A stretch of 64,000 nucleotides of DNA. Source: Balanoglossus misakiensis (taxonomy: Eukaryota > Hemichordata). The stretch covers positions 6,572,001 to 6,636,000 of the forward strand of contig CM082593.2 of assembly GCA_040954595.2 (NCBI GenBank), given 5' to 3'. Each line of letters opens with the position of its first letter. Within the stretch, counting starts at the first letter, position 1. Under the pieces are notes generated by a model, which saw nothing but the letters and a program-made list of their open reading frames with translations, ran no database searches and was not told where the DNA came from. A program made the translations under genes and the position numbers. Positions 1 to 20,000 of the stretch are shown here, one piece after another.

Positions 1-109
1 GGTAAAGTCTGCTACCGTGACGTCATGTGGGTTCAAGTTTCTGAACATTAATATACACGAACATTTATGGTATTTTAAACTTTTCTGCGTACTGTTTTTT
101 GTATTTCAG
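1..109 (+). other. 3' end of an intron of the SLC32-like gene
   Basis: The sequence just before 110 is pyrimidine-rich and ends in TTTTGTATTTCAG, a good 3' splice site. The frame stays open back to position 17, but those residues do not resemble the transporter family, so I read 1-109 as intron. A perfect CRE octamer (TGACGTCA) lies at 18-25. Confidence 0.75.
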
Positions 110-1180
110 ATTTTAGCAAACTGTCTATACGAGACGGAACTAATGGAAGACGGGACTGTCCAACAAGTACGGGTGCGTAGCAGTTACTCCGATATAGGAG
201 ACGCTTGCTGGAAAAACTGGGGAGGGCGCTTTATCAACTACGTACAATTAATCGATTTGATAGCTGTGGCGGCGCTGTATTTGGAGCTGCCCGGATTTCT
301 GATGATGGACGCTTTCCCGAACGCCCCCATTACGCAGGTCGGCTGGACCATCATCACGGCTTTGCTGGTGCTGCCCAGCATATTCCTGCGGACTCTGACC
401 ATGATCGCGTGGCTCAGCATGCTGGCGGTGGTGGCGTACTTCATCATGGGCGCCTGCGTGGTGGGCTACGGGCTGTCCATCGTCACCGAGTGGGAGTCGG
501 TGTCCTGGGAACACTTCACCCTGGAGACGTTCATGGTGTCCTTCGGTCTGACCCTCTTCCACTACGACACCGTCTACGCGGCCATCCCCAGCGTGGAGGC
601 GAGCATGAAGCACCGCGAGCGCTTCAACCGCATGATCGACTGGACCTTCGTGCTCCTGACGATATTCAACCTGCTCTACGGCATCATGGCGTACCTGACG
701 TTCGGCTCGCACACGGCGGAGTTGATCACCGACAGCCTTCCCCGCGGTCCCTACCACATAGTCAACGTCTTTGTCGTCATCAAGGCCCTGCTCACGTACC
801 CGCTCATGATATTCATGATTATCACGTACATCGAGTTCTGCAAGATCCGATTCTTCCCGCCTTGCCAGGGGGCGACACCCGACCAACTGCCCGGGCTTTG
901 GGCCATGATATTCCGCGTAGTCCTCGTCATCTTCACGCTGTTCTTAGCAATTGTCGTTCCCCACTTCCGCCATTTTATGGGTTTTATCGGTGCGGTCATG
1001 ACCCCATTTGTTGCATATATTATACCGTGTGGGTGTCACCTTAAATTAAAATTCCATGAATTGAAATGGTGGGAAATAACTCTAGAAGTTACTATTATAT
1101 TGGTGGCCATCGTTGGTGGCGCCTTGGCTGTCATATTTGCCGCCAAACAACTCGTAGAAGCGTATATACCAAAGCCATGA
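110..1180 (+). CDS. SLC32A1-like: Vesicular inhibitory amino acid transporter-like protein (SLC32 family), 3' terminal exon, 5' partial
   Basis: This is the last coding exon of an amino acid/auxin permease-fold transporter. SLC32 proteins load GABA and glycine into synaptic vesicles in exchange for protons. The exon starts in phase 0 after a CAG acceptor and encodes 356 residues up to TGA. Family marks are CLYE near the start followed by an acidic stretch and RVRSSY, the segment GGRFINYVQLIDL, ELITDSLP at about 204-211, KALLTYPL at about 225-232 and VPHFRHFMG at about 283-291. About nine hydrophobic segments lie near residues 45-68, 78-95, 97-122, 143-160, 178-197, 215-240, 266-284, 288-308 and 324-345. 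The N-terminal part, about a third of a usual 500-residue protein, lies outside the window. Family assignment rests on remembered motif similarity to vertebrate VIAAT and UNC-47. A divergent SLC32 or SLC36-like paralogue is possible, because the match is clear but not close. Confidence 0.8.
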   Translation: MLANCLYETELMEDGTVQQVRVRSSYSDIGDACWKNWGGRFINYVQLIDLIAVAALYLELPGFLMMDAFPNAPITQVGWTIITALLVLPSIFLRTLTMIAWLSMLAVVAYFIMGACVVGYGLSIVTEWESVSWEHFTLETFMVSFGLTLFHYDTVYAAIPSVEASMKHRERFNRMIDWTFVLLTIFNLLYGIMAYLTFGSHTAELITDSLPRGPYHIVNVFVVIKALLTYPLMIFMIITYIEFCKIRFFPPCQGATPDQLPGLWAMIFRVVLVIFTLFLAIVVPHFRHFMGFIGAVMTPFVAYIIPCGCHLKLKFHELKWWEITLEVTIILVAIVGGALAVIFAAKQLVEAYIPKP

Positions 1181-1190
1181 CGACGGCACA

Positions 1191-1196
1191 AATAAA
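1191..1196 (+). other. Polyadenylation signal AATAAA of the SLC32-like gene
   Basis: A canonical AATAAA starts 11 bases after the stop codon, and a second lies near 1217 in an A-rich stretch. The implied 3' UTR is very short. Confidence 0.6.
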
Positions 1197-1229
1197 TTAA
1201 AATTAGAGATTAAAAAAATAAATTAAATG

Positions 1230-9370
<8,141 letters not shown>

Positions 9371-9373
9371 ATC

Positions 9374-9410
9374 GATCAATCAATCAATCAATCAATCCAT
9401 CAATCAATCA
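9374..9410. repeat. (AATC)n microsatellite
   Basis: About nine tetranucleotide units with one substitution, directly abutting the hairpin element at 9412-9475. Confidence 0.95.
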
Positions 9411-9411
9411 A

Positions 9412-9475
9412 AGGGATTTATAGAGCGCCAAACTCCACTGCAATAGTGTTCAATGGCGCTTTACAATGTCAAAAT
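9412..9475. repeat. Short GCGC hairpin element next to a microsatellite
   Basis: AGCGCCA at 9424-9430 pairs with TGGCGCT at 9454-9460, with a nested CACT/AGTG. It is flanked by GGGATTTATAG on the left and TTTACAATG on the right. The layout of microsatellite, TTTATAnAGCGC, hairpin and GCGCTTTACA resembles a dispersed repeat I recall from several aquatic animal genomes. That identity is inference. Confidence 0.45.
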
Positions 9476-10049
9476 TCCATTGTATAAAAGTTACTATTAA
9501 AAGACTCTGTTTAGACGTGACCACAACCCGGAACAAGCGACATTTCAGCCACAGTGTCCTCAAAGCTCTCATTCCCGTCGTGCCCCGACAACGAAACGGT
9601 CAAACGCCCGTAAGTGCTTCCCAGCAATTATTATCTGAATAGCCCGGGGCTACTGAACCTCATCGGCATTGAGGACATATTCTATGTCGATCATTGTTAA
9701 TTCAAACCCCAGTGTGCCTCGATCGTGCCGAAAATTCCCCTTCACTAAATTCAATCGACCAGAACGCGAAACGATTACATTTTAATGGGTGGCTTGTCCG
9801 TCGGCACATGCGTGCGCATCATGCACGAATGATATCCGTTTTACGCTGGGTGGACTTCGAGTGCTTACGCGCCATCCTCCGTCGCAAATGGAAAACGAAT
9901 GCAGGTTGTGATGTGTTTACTATATATACTGCTACGCCGCGTGAAATTCTATCAGTGACGCGTGGTTGTAGAATTAAAATAACTGTACAACAAAGCATGG
10001 CTGAAAGTTTTTTGCTACAGGGACAGAAATTTGCACGTTACCCAAGATC

Positions 10050-10054
10050 TTGAC

Positions 10055-10111
<57 letters not shown>
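10050..10111. repeat. (ACAG)n microsatellite
   Basis: About 60 bases of ACAG/GACA tetranucleotide. Confidence 0.97.
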
Positions 10112-10115
<4 letters not shown>

Positions 10116-11814
10116 TGAGATGTTCAGATGTTTCCACCACAACATAAGTGCAAGTGCTGACTCAGCATTTCCCACAATATTTTAGACCCCCTAACTGAAA
10201 AGGAAGAATTGGAACGCCCTGTCTTTTCATTATGTTTTAATCTAAAAGTCATTGATGCACAGCATTTTATGTGAAAATCGGGACACAAATATTTCCAAAT
10301 CAAGTGCGTACGAGGGTACCGCTCTCGCGTTTCCCGACCCTTTCGTTTTGATAACGCGAAGCGAAGTCGAAGCTGCGTTTCCCTGCGAGTCGGCGTTCAA
10401 AGCCAAAGCTACGTCATGCTTCGGGTTGCCCCCTTGTCACATGTACGTGTCACTTGTTCTCAGTCTAACTAATGGGGCTATTGGAAACCTTTCATTATTC
10501 CGCATTGTCGCGTCAATGGGGCTACAGGTTAAAGCGCTGCCAAGGAAAACTTGTCACGATGCTGGTCTCTAATAAAAATACAATTTCTATTTGTTTTTCA
10601 TTAAGGCGTGGAAATGCGATGACCTTGTCCCAACCTGGATGCATCGATCGGTTTTTAGTGCTGTGATATTTCTCAATTACCGGCTGGGCACCGAGCAGAT
10701 TCTTTTGTGAAGATGCAAAGATGCAAAAGACGTATCCTACGGAAACGCATACACATTTCCCCTCCATATTCAACTTTGACAGATTGCTATCTCTCTCGTC
10801 TACCTCAGACCATTTCAACGACCCGCCTCCCTCTCCCTACCTCTCTCTCTCTCAGTGACATGTTGTCAATCTCCATCACCCTACCTCCCAGTCTGTGTGC
10901 CCCCATCCGTCGCCTGTCCCCAGCCCCACCCCTCTTTGCCCCCCCTCTCTCTCTCTCGAGCACGTAAACAGACTCTCGCCCCATTCACGAAGACACAGCG
11001 TTGTCATTCATTTCTTAACAGTTTATAAATCATCAATTAATGGCGACAGATTCATGACAATTGTTTTCACACTGGGTAATAAATGTCAGGTTCCCACGGT
11101 AAAGCCATTAGAATTACCCAATAACGCAAAAAAGGTGCAAACACATAAAATTTGACTGAATACAACCAAGGCCAAGTTGACGAATCATCATTAGCAATTG
11201 GTAATTGTAAAATACATCGTAAAAACTTTCTATGACCAAATTTGTTTAATTTTAAGTGGTTTGGGGGGACTCTCGGAAACGACAATTCATCGGATGTTAT
11301 GCAACGACGGATGGCAATGGCCTTGACTGTTGTTGTCGCGTTCAAGTTGATTACGCTCTCCAAAGACAAAACAACCATTACATTTGTCAGAAACCCCATT
11401 ACGCGACCGCCAAAAAGGGGAAAACGAAAATGACATCCGGCAAGCAGCCACATGACACAACCGCGAGCCAATCAACATCAGGGGAGCAGAAAAGTTACTC
11501 ACGGATCAGACTATCAGGTAAGGGGTCCAAAGTCTACACGGGCGGCAATAAAACGACACTACACCAGGACACCCCCCCCCCCGCCCGAATTTCTATTCTT
11601 CTCTCCTCCCTTGTAAATTACGCGTTGACTTAAACAACCTAGTTCGGCGAATCACGTGACCTGGTGGGAGTTCCTGCAAGGTTTTCTAGCCTTTGTCAGT
11701 CCGGCTATGGCACAACTCCCCAATCACAGAGGTATACTCGCAAATAAATACACTCTGCACAAAGCGACAGAGAACAGACATTCGGGTCATGTCTTTAAAT
11801 AATATACTAAGAAA
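10112..11814. other. Intergenic, downstream of the atonal gene; no gene recognised
   Basis: There is pyrimidine-rich sequence at 10790-10965 and an 11-base C run at 11572-11582. No open frame resembles a known protein. Confidence 0.5.
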
Positions 11815-11820
11815 TTTATT
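11815..11820 (-). other. Candidate polyadenylation signal of the atonal-class gene
   Basis: TTTATT on the plus strand reads AATAAA on the minus strand. It is the first such hexamer downstream of the minus-strand stop codon at 12785 and would give a 3' UTR of about 0.97 kb. Confidence 0.4.
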
Positions 11821-12784
11821 TCTTTTAAATATAAATAAATATATACTTCATTGCGATAATTAAAACATGTCCTCCCGTCGCCCCGAATTGAGAAGGTACA
11901 GGAGGAAAAGAACTCTGACATGCTTATCAATACAACATGGCGATTAGATCAAATTTCAACGTTATTTAAATACCAAAAGTAAGATCAGTAATTAAGTCAA
12001 TATTGATGAAATACTCAAGAATAAATTAAACTGGTCAAATGAGAACCATTGCCCCGGCAAACTACTTAAAGTCCCTTATCTTCAGGGACGCTCTAGATAA
12101 ATGATTGCACTGTGTTCTGAGAACAAAGTTGGTAAGCTCAGCCGACCATGACAGGGTTTCTTTACATTAGCTTCGTGTCCTGGCAGTAAATGAGTTGAAA
12201 CAGTCCCGGTCCTTAAGACAGATCCTGGGCGTAGAGTGTCAGTCCTCACTATCGCGGCTATAAAGCTTGAGACAAAAAGTCCTGCGGGTCTCGCACACAC
12301 AAAAAAAAAACGTCACGAAAAAAAAAAAGAAAGATCAAAATTCGAGTAAAAAGAGTTGGTATCCATTACCATTGATTCATACGGTATTGTTCGTTGGCTG
12401 GCAAAACACGCCGGCACAAGGGGTTTCCCGTCCACGTTCTTGACACAACGATTCATGTAAAAACGGATCTGTTCGCTTTTGTTCTTCTTTCTGACCGTGC
12501 CACCTGAAGATGAAATGAAGGAGAAAAGAACACAGTAAGTACACGATGATGGAAGACAGATTTTCCCTTCACTGCTGTTCGCGTGGAAAGTTGTTTTTTT
12601 ATATATATAAATATATTCTCGGCGAACGGGACTAAGGAACTCAGGATGCGGTAGACAGTGGCGAACAAAAGCTGCGTAACGCTACAGACAATAATGGTTC
12701 CACTGAGGTGGAAAGTTCGAATGAATGGCAGGGCTTACAGGGGGAGTTCAAATGCGAGTTATGCGTTGTAAAACCTGCAGGATC

Positions 12785-13279
12785 CTACGGGGAGTCGTCG
12801 AACGCCGGATTTTGGTCGTGGTCTTCATCCCTCGCCTCGCTGGAGGAGGAATGCTCCTCTTCAATGTCCAAAATCTCCGACAACGCCGTGATATAACTTT
12901 GGGCCATTTGCAGGGTCTCGTACTTAGACAGCTTTCGATCGTTCGCAAGGGACGGCACGACATCGCGGAGCTGGTCGAAGGCGTCGTTGAGACCGTGCAT
13001 GCGGCGTCGTTCTCGGGCATTGGCGGCTAGCCTACGTCTCCGGAGCACGGGGACGGGCGTCTTCTCCTTGCCCGAAAACGCTGAACTTCGCAGCTTCGGC
13101 CTGCACGGTTTTCTTTGTGTCGGACTGCCCGCACGTGTTTCCAATGCACATTTTCCATGGGACGTATCGCCTTGTTGCGAAGCCCACTGTGTACCCTCCA
13201 AAATGTTCAGATTGCACGATAGCGTCGACCGGCCGAGGATACTCAAGCCGGCCCTCGTCTCCAGACCTGTTGACTGCAT
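12785..13279 (-). CDS. ATOH: Atonal-class proneural bHLH transcription factor (ATOH1/ATOH7 type), single exon
   Basis: This nuclear factor should bind E-boxes as a heterodimer with an E protein and specify sensory or neural fates. The bHLH domain spans about residues 82-138: basic region [15 protein letters not shown], then a loop carrying [15 protein letters not shown] and helix 2 ending in ALSEIL. The ANARERRRM basic region and the SKYETLQMA helix mark the atonal subfamily rather than neurogenin or NeuroD. The protein is 164 residues, close to vertebrate ATOH7 and much shorter than ATOH1. It has a basic/Ser-Thr N-terminus and a short acidic tail after the domain. I start at the ATG at 13279; the frame is open 19 codons further upstream but only to a TTG. 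It is intronless, as is usual for atonal genes. Whether it is orthologous to ATOH1, to ATOH7, or ancestral to both cannot be settled by eye. Confidence 0.88.
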   Translation of the reverse strand: MQSTGLETRAGLSILGRSTLSCNLNILEGTQWASQQGDTSHGKCALETRAGSPTQRKPCRPKLRSSAFSGKEKTPVPVLRRRRLAANARERRRMHGLNDAFDQLRDVVPSLANDRKLSKYETLQMAQSYITALSEILDIEEEHSSSSEARDEDHDQNPAFDDSP

Positions 13280-13336
13280 GGCTGTGTTATCGCTCGGTAT
13301 CGACTCGTGTGCACGGGGGCTAGGCCAATCCCACAA

Positions 13337-15370
13337 AGATGTGAGTACCCTAAGACTTCCGTTCCGAGTTTGGGACCCAAAACAGGCACTCTTTCAACTG
13401 TTCCGTAAAGAAGCGTGAAGTTGAAACATGTGAATGGAGTGCGAGCCAATCAGAAACCAGGCCCGAGCATAATGAAGTAACCCGTGTAGAGCCCCGCTAC
13501 GTTCTAGTAAGATGTCCTGTAACTGTCACACATACACGACTGTATCAACAAAATAGGCGTGGAACACCCTTATTAAAATACGAAGAATAATATTAGGGTG
13601 ATAAATTCGGCACCGAAAAAAAAATTAAAGATGGGCTGAACTGAATCACAGTCTATTACAAAATAGACAAGAGCCGGTTATTTTTGGTGACATTATTAAA
13701 GATGTCAGTGTTGTATCCGTGGTGATAATATCGTAACTTTATTCAAAACCCAACGGGTTATTTAAAGGTCAGGACGTACCGTGAAAATACAGGACCAGTG
13801 AATCTAAACGAGAAAATAAATATCGGCTCTCGTTTTGTCCGAAAAGGTGGAGTTGCATAGCAATATTATTTCGGAATAGGAAGCTGCCATCATGTACCAG
13901 TGGAGTCACGACACGGACTTGTAATACCATGGTAACGAACACCGCTGAGGTGTATGTAGTGGTGACAATAGGTCAAGAAAACGACCGTCACGCCTTGTCT
14001 GTACGTCTACAGCCTCCACAAGGATGTAGACGGCAAAAGGCACCGAGTCCTCGTTTTCCCGTTCCCCCCAAAAAGCTAACAACAGTTATAGGAGCGCTGA
14101 GAACTGGTTACACACTCGACCATGACGGCTGCTCGCCTAATTGGATGATGTACAGTCCACTTCATGTGAACGAGGAATGCATACACGGGTAGTGGTGGTG
14201 ATGGAATAGTTGTTAACGAGATCCAACTTGGAATCTCTGGGGAAGCGTAGTGTATAATTGCGCCGAGGCAGGGTGAGTAACATAACATGCTGGTTTATCA
14301 AAAATACACAACAAGTAAAACTGTGTGATGTGTGGGCAATATGACTGGATTATCTAAAACAAAATAGGCGGTTTATGACAATAATCACAATATATCCACA
14401 CTGTTGACATTGCGAAGAGAAGCGTATATATTTAGGACAGCATCTCTACGCTCAGATGAACTTCTGAGGAGTGGCCATTTTTAAATCCGTGGTTTGGGAT
14501 TGGAATGGGTGACGAGAGCTTGTTTTGTATTTGAGTCACGCAAAGAGCACTCCGCCCCCACCTGCCCGGCCCCTATACTTTTGTGTTTACATATCCAGTG
14601 AGCACTGAACGTGTTAGGGCCGAGCTCAAAATGTCGCGTGTAGCGTTCACGAACCATCATTCGCGAGCACGGCCACTATTGAAGCGTTAAATTCAGCCTT
14701 GATTGCAGTTTCTAGTATCCTTTCCTGAAAAAATAACACAATTCTTGACCTGTGTGCTGTACTGGTCAGGAACGACGATCGACAGTGATTTTTTTTAGAG
14801 TGGCAGAGATTGATATTAAAAAGAGACCCTAACTGACAGCTGAGAGTTCCATTTCAGTCTTCCGTTTACACAAATCTTTAAAATCTTGCGTATGCATGCA
14901 AAAAAACATGAATTGACGTTTCCGTACTGAACACTACGATGTAAAAGACTCCCCGACGAAACTGTGCAACTGACATCAACATACTAAACATGTCGCTGAC
15001 AAAAAGTGAGACACCGAAGAAAATTGCACACAAATTGTCGTATGGCATATTGCACACAAATTGTCGTCTGGTATATGTACAGCACTGTCACAAAGTGTGA
15101 GGCGGCACAAGCCGTCAGCAAAGCTCACCAAAAACACTGTCATTCTGAAGACATTTGCCAGACCTTTCACTTTCCGCGTGACCTTTAACCCCTGAAAGGT
15201 AATTTGAAATCGGCGTGTTCAATTTATTTTCCACTCGATGTTGCATTGAGCTGGGTCGTGGAATTACAATGGTTATCTCCAACCTTATTTTTCCATTTGC
15301 ATAAATTTCGGTGCCCAAACAATCCCGGTGCTGTAATGGACCCCTCTTTAATAAGCCATACGACAGCTGA
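13337..15370. other. Upstream (5') flank of the atonal-class gene
   Basis: This is probably promoter and enhancer sequence for the minus-strand bHLH gene. There is an inverted CCAAT box near 13446-13450 and a GC-box-like CCGCCCCC near 14550. E-box cores occur (CACCTG near 14559, CAGCTG near 14837). I see no convincing coding sequence. Confidence 0.4.
15023..15074. repeat. 26-bp direct tandem duplication
   Basis: Two adjacent 26-base units (15023-15048 and 15049-15074) sharing the core ATTGCACACAAATTGTCGT and differing at about three positions. Confidence 0.85.
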
Positions 15371-15374
15371 ATTG

Positions 15375-15388
15375 GTTGCCCTGGCAAC
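15375..15388. promoter_or_regulatory. Perfect RFX X-box, 2.1 kb upstream of the atonal-class gene
   Basis: GTTGCCCTGGCAAC is a full palindromic match to the RFX X-box (GTNRCC, 0-3 nt, RGYAAC). RFX factors drive ciliary and sensory neuron genes, and atonal-class genes act in the same pathway in flies. Function here is inferred. Confidence 0.5.
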
Positions 15389-15599
15389 GACTTAGAGTTC
15401 CTTTCTCAAGGCCAACGGCCAATTTAAATGTATGCACTTTTTTCTGCCTGGTAATATGACTGAGAGACAAAAAAAGTTTTGCAATCGTTCATGTATACAA
15501 TATCCGACTGCCATCATAACCATTGTTGGAAAACACCTAAGCGTCAAACCACTGCCCTTGTACGGATGGCAGCATAGAATGAGCAATAATATCTCAATT

Positions 15600-16395
15600 A
15601 GTTAAGCTGAAAATGGTATGGCGCAATGCACTACATTAAGATAGAACCTACCCACCCGAAGCATTTCATACACACGGCAGCTATCCACTACATGTTTAGA
15701 AAACTGACTTTTTTATGTGTGTCGTATACTTTAACTATAAAATAACTTCAACGAGTGTTCTTTGTGGAAAAAGCTGTGCTGGATAACGCCTCCACTGACT
15801 CCACTGTCGAAAGTGGCGGCCATTTTGAATTTCAAACAGCAAATGGAAAGTTTGCAACTCGTCATGGATTTCAGGGGGAGATTTTAGAAGTTAGCGACTA
15901 GAGGTTCATTGAATAAAATGTGAAATAATTGAAGAGGTAGGAAGAGTGCATAAAGTGTAGAATTGTTAATTGCTGTCACGTGACGACTGACTGTAAAAGC
16001 GTCTTACATTGAAATCTGAATAGTTAGTCTTGTTATACAACGGTTGAAATAATAATTACAAAACATAATTATTATTATTTGCTACGTGTTATGCCATAAT
16101 TGTAAGTGGCTTTCTGTGACGTTAGGGTCAACTGGGACGTACGGAGGTGGACAGTTTCAAGATGGCTCAAGGGCCCGGATGGAGTCAGTGATTGATGAAC
16201 ATTGCTAGGTAATGACTGTGGGTAAGCTTGGGTACACGAGTACGAACACTAAACTGCCTGTTATGCCCTCTGTTTGTGTGTGTGTGGGTAGGTTGTTATA
16301 TACACCGAGGATAAGCCTGTGTGCCTTTTTGGTAACCTGGATTGGTTACGCTCGCTTGACATTGCGTGTGTAAGAAGATGAAGATGATGGTGGTG
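15600..16395. other. Intergenic, no gene recognised
   Basis: AT-rich sequence with no supported feature. GGCGGCCATTTTG near 15814 is YY1-like. Confidence 0.4.
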
Positions 16396-16397
16396 GG

Positions 16398-16399
<2 letters not shown>

Positions 16400-16466
<67 letters not shown>

Positions 16467-16552
16467 GTGATGGTGATGATGATGATGATGGTGATGGTGA
16501 TGGTGATGGTGATGGTGATGATGATGATGATGATCATGATGATGACGATGAT
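16400..16552. repeat. (GAT)n microsatellite with GGTGAT interruptions
   Basis: About 150 bases of GAT trinucleotide, with a GGTGAT hexamer subarray at about 16466-16520. The poly-Asp and poly-Met frames through it are artefacts. Confidence 0.97.
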
Positions 16553-16615
16553 ATCATATATCATCATACTTCATCGTATGATTGACAACCGACCATCTTG
16601 GTTGGGTTGGTGGGT

Positions 16616-16990
16616 AAGTGTACAGGTAGGTAGGTAGGTTGGCATAGGCTAGCAAGTTATCAGACGGGAAGATGGTATGCATATAATTATGCACAACGCG
16701 TATGTAGGGAGGGGAAGGAAGGAAGGGTATCCAGGTAAATAGATAGGTAGGTGAGCAAGACAGGAAGGCAGGTAGATAGGCATGTAGTTAAGTTATCAGG
16801 CTGGTCAGGTGCACATACAGGTAGGTGGGAAGACAGGTAGGTAGGTAGATGACTTGGTTGGTTGTTTGGTTGGCTGAGGATGTGAAATACATGGGCAAGG
16901 GGTTGACAGCTAACAGAGGGTTAGGTAGGTAGGTGCTTTGGTGGGCAGGAACGTTCGCAGGAAGGCACGCTACACACCTGCCTATCTACT
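16616..16990. repeat. Degenerate (GTAG/AGGT)n microsatellite region
   Basis: Many short runs of TAGG, AGGT and GGTTGG over about 375 bases. The end of the region turns to the complementary CTACCTACC, suggesting an inverted or folded-back array. Confidence 0.75.
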
Positions 16991-17039
16991 ACCTACCAAC
17001 CTCACCTACCTACATGTACTTGCCAAACTGAAGAACTTA

Positions 17040-20000
17040 ATTACGAACAACCAATCAATTAAGTAATAATATGAGAGCAGGCGACGGATTGTTTGGCAGA
17101 CTTGCCTGTCAAACACAAGACTTTCTTGACAGGTGGTTGTGTCGATAGCCTGTAGTCGAATAAGCGGTTAGATCAAGAGGAGCAGGCAACAGAGGTGAGC
17201 TGACAGTTGACATGATGATGTTGACAATAAAGAGAATGAAGACCACGGTAAATTTATACGCATGTTGGTTACTTTCAGTGGTATTGAGAGGTAAATCTTG
17301 TACGAAGGGGAGGAGGGGGGCACCTGAAAAGTACTATCCACACAGGAACTAATAGATAGACTTGGATGGAAGGAATGTGTTAATTGGCATATTAAAGGGA
17401 GGAGTGAGTCCCACAGGACACATTTGCAAGCAAGTCGCAATAGCCACAGAGTGTAATTATTGTTTACTACGGGACGGTGTACATGATTGCAAACAATGTG
17501 ACGTCACTTTATGTATCATTCTCGAGTTACTTTGGTATAACTTTTATAGGCTGACAGGGTCTCAATGGACTTGGGAAGTTACGAAACAGTTACGTTGCAT
17601 ATGTGCAGTTGAGGCGACCCCCCCCCCCCTCACCTACCCCTCTTTAAAGAGAATTCAACCTCAAGTCGCAGATCATTTCAAGGTTTAGTTTTAAAATCCC
17701 GGATCATATTTCGATGGCTGCCACCTGTGTTTTGCGTCTCAAAGCGTTCACTGATGACGTCACAGAGCCAAACTTGGACGCACGAAAAGAGAACTTGATT
17801 TAGTACGTTCTGGCGACAAGTTTTTTGTGTCTTTCACGTTTTAGAGTGAATGCCTTACTCGTAATGCATTTTGCTGTCATTGAATGAGGTGGCACACGTT
17901 TACGCAAGCAGAACAACTAAGTTGACGCGTGCAGTAAAACATGGACACGCACGAACAAAACTTCTAATAATACATACTGGGAATGAGTTATAAAATGGCT
18001 GCAATTTGGTCCCCTGGACGGAAAAAGCGATGTTATTTTAAGAATATGAATAAAATGATAATTAGTGACATTGATAGTGATTTTAGGGAAAGTTGGAAAG
18101 AAAAATATGACGGTTGGTTATATCACTGATGAACGGCCATGTCGCGGTAATAGAGATGTGGGCGTGTTGTTTTGTAAACAGATGGAAATATCTTAATACA
18201 CGAGGGGCAAACGGTTATGCGGCTGGTAATTTGCAAGGTGGTATTAACAATGCCGATAAATTAGGCGCTAATATGGAAAATACAGAAATAAAAGATTTGA
18301 TGTGTCCTATCGACAGGGTGTGAAATCATGACTGATTCGTCCATGGTGGTTTATCAAGAGAAGATATCTGAATGATTGAGCGAACGAAGTCAGTAAATTG
18401 AGTTTTGTCGACCGTGCAACGGCAAGGAGATGGCCTTTGTTATGCATGGGTGAATTGTCGTTTGTTTAGGGGGGGGGGAGATTCTTGAAAATTCTCTGGT
18501 TAGATAGTGTGTTGTGTTAAAAAATATAACTGTTCAGACTAGGGCCTTACTTTTGCCCACATTTTACTACATGACAAATTAAAATATTGTCTCCTCACTT
18601 ACCACCATTAAATTTATATTACAATGCAATAATTGACCATAGTATCAAATATAATCAAAAACAACATTTTACCTAGGGTCAAAATATGAGCACACAATAT
18701 GCATTCATTTAAAAGGTCCAAATTCTTGAATAATTATCTATTCACTTAATATAAAGGTTGTTTTGAAAATGCGGGAAAAAAGTGTTCGGTGTAAATATTT
18801 ATAGGAAAATATAGTTTGATTTAATCTGACAAAAGGAATTATAGATATTTAAAGAGGTCGAATAATATGTAGTTTTGCACATTCGCCAAAGAGAAGGTGA
18901 CCTTTGTTTTAGCTGTATTATAAATGACAGGCTGATGTTTCAAGCAAATTATTGATATGGCTTAATTTAAAACAACAGAGATGCTTGCAAAAGGACTGTC
19001 ATGTATATTGAACAAGTTATGTCAACTCGTCTTTCAGGTCCCATCTTCCCACGCACCCGTCCGGAAAAAAAACAGTGCCGACACACAGACGAAATATATC
19101 ATATGTAAAGAGGTGGGTTTTTTGTTGCCTTCAAAACAAACCCGGAGCCTCATTATGCCGTGAACACAGGCAGGGGACGTCTGCTCTCAATCGGAGGTCG
19201 AAATTTCCACCCCTGAACCATTGTGCCCGGCGCAGTGCAACCATTACAGCTGTATGCAAATCAGGCCGGCTTTAGAAACCGTCAAACAAAATAACTTTTC
19301 ACGTGTTTGTTCGTCGGGGGCGAGCCACCTTCTTTTCCCCCTCTCCGTCGTATAACCCATCCAGGTCGGCGAGAAATATAAACTTGATCTAAACCGTTCT
19401 GACTTTACGAGATTTAAACCACACGGTGAACATTCACCGAAGAACGAACATTAAACCAAGAAAGCTGCTTCTCTGCATGTTTTTGGTCCAGTTTCTGACA
19501 ATTATGAGATGAGGAAAATGTTTTGATTTAAAAGGGGATGTGAAATTCAAGGTCTTCGATTCAATATATGATTTTCGAAAGACTTGCAGTGGTAACTTTC
19601 ATAGGGCAGGGTTGGGGCGATGCCTGTTACGACGTGAAAGGACTAGAGCCAGTGATGAACACAGCCACTTGGCTGAAGTGCTCGCAAATGACCCCAACAA
19701 GTGGCACAGCATTGAATTCTTTGCTATGTTAATATACAATATATTTGCTTTGCGGCCATTGCACATGAAACGCAGGGTCGAGTATCTGAACGGCCAAAGT
19801 CTGAACGAAATCACAAGCAGAGAAATTTCAAGCATTTGCCCCTCGACGTGGAGACATATCCGTCCCAAGTTTTCGCGGGTGAGCGCCCGAGATCTTTCTC
19901 TGTTGGCTGGCGCGGCCGAGCCAGCCTCCATTCCACGCCGTTCTCGGCTCTGTGTGGAGGGGAAAACTTTGGAGTAGACGACCTGCGAAGCATCGGAGGA

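Noticed and set aside
13280-13336. N-terminal extension of the atonal-class protein
   Set aside because: The upstream frame opens at a TTG, not an ATG. The first ATG is at 13279.
16397-16585. Poly-Asp coding region
   Set aside because: It is a translation of the (GAT)n microsatellite, with no gene context.
19540-19977. 145-codon open frame upstream of PBLD
   Set aside because: It starts at GTG, lacks recognisable domains and overlaps equally long frames on the other strand in GC-rich sequence.
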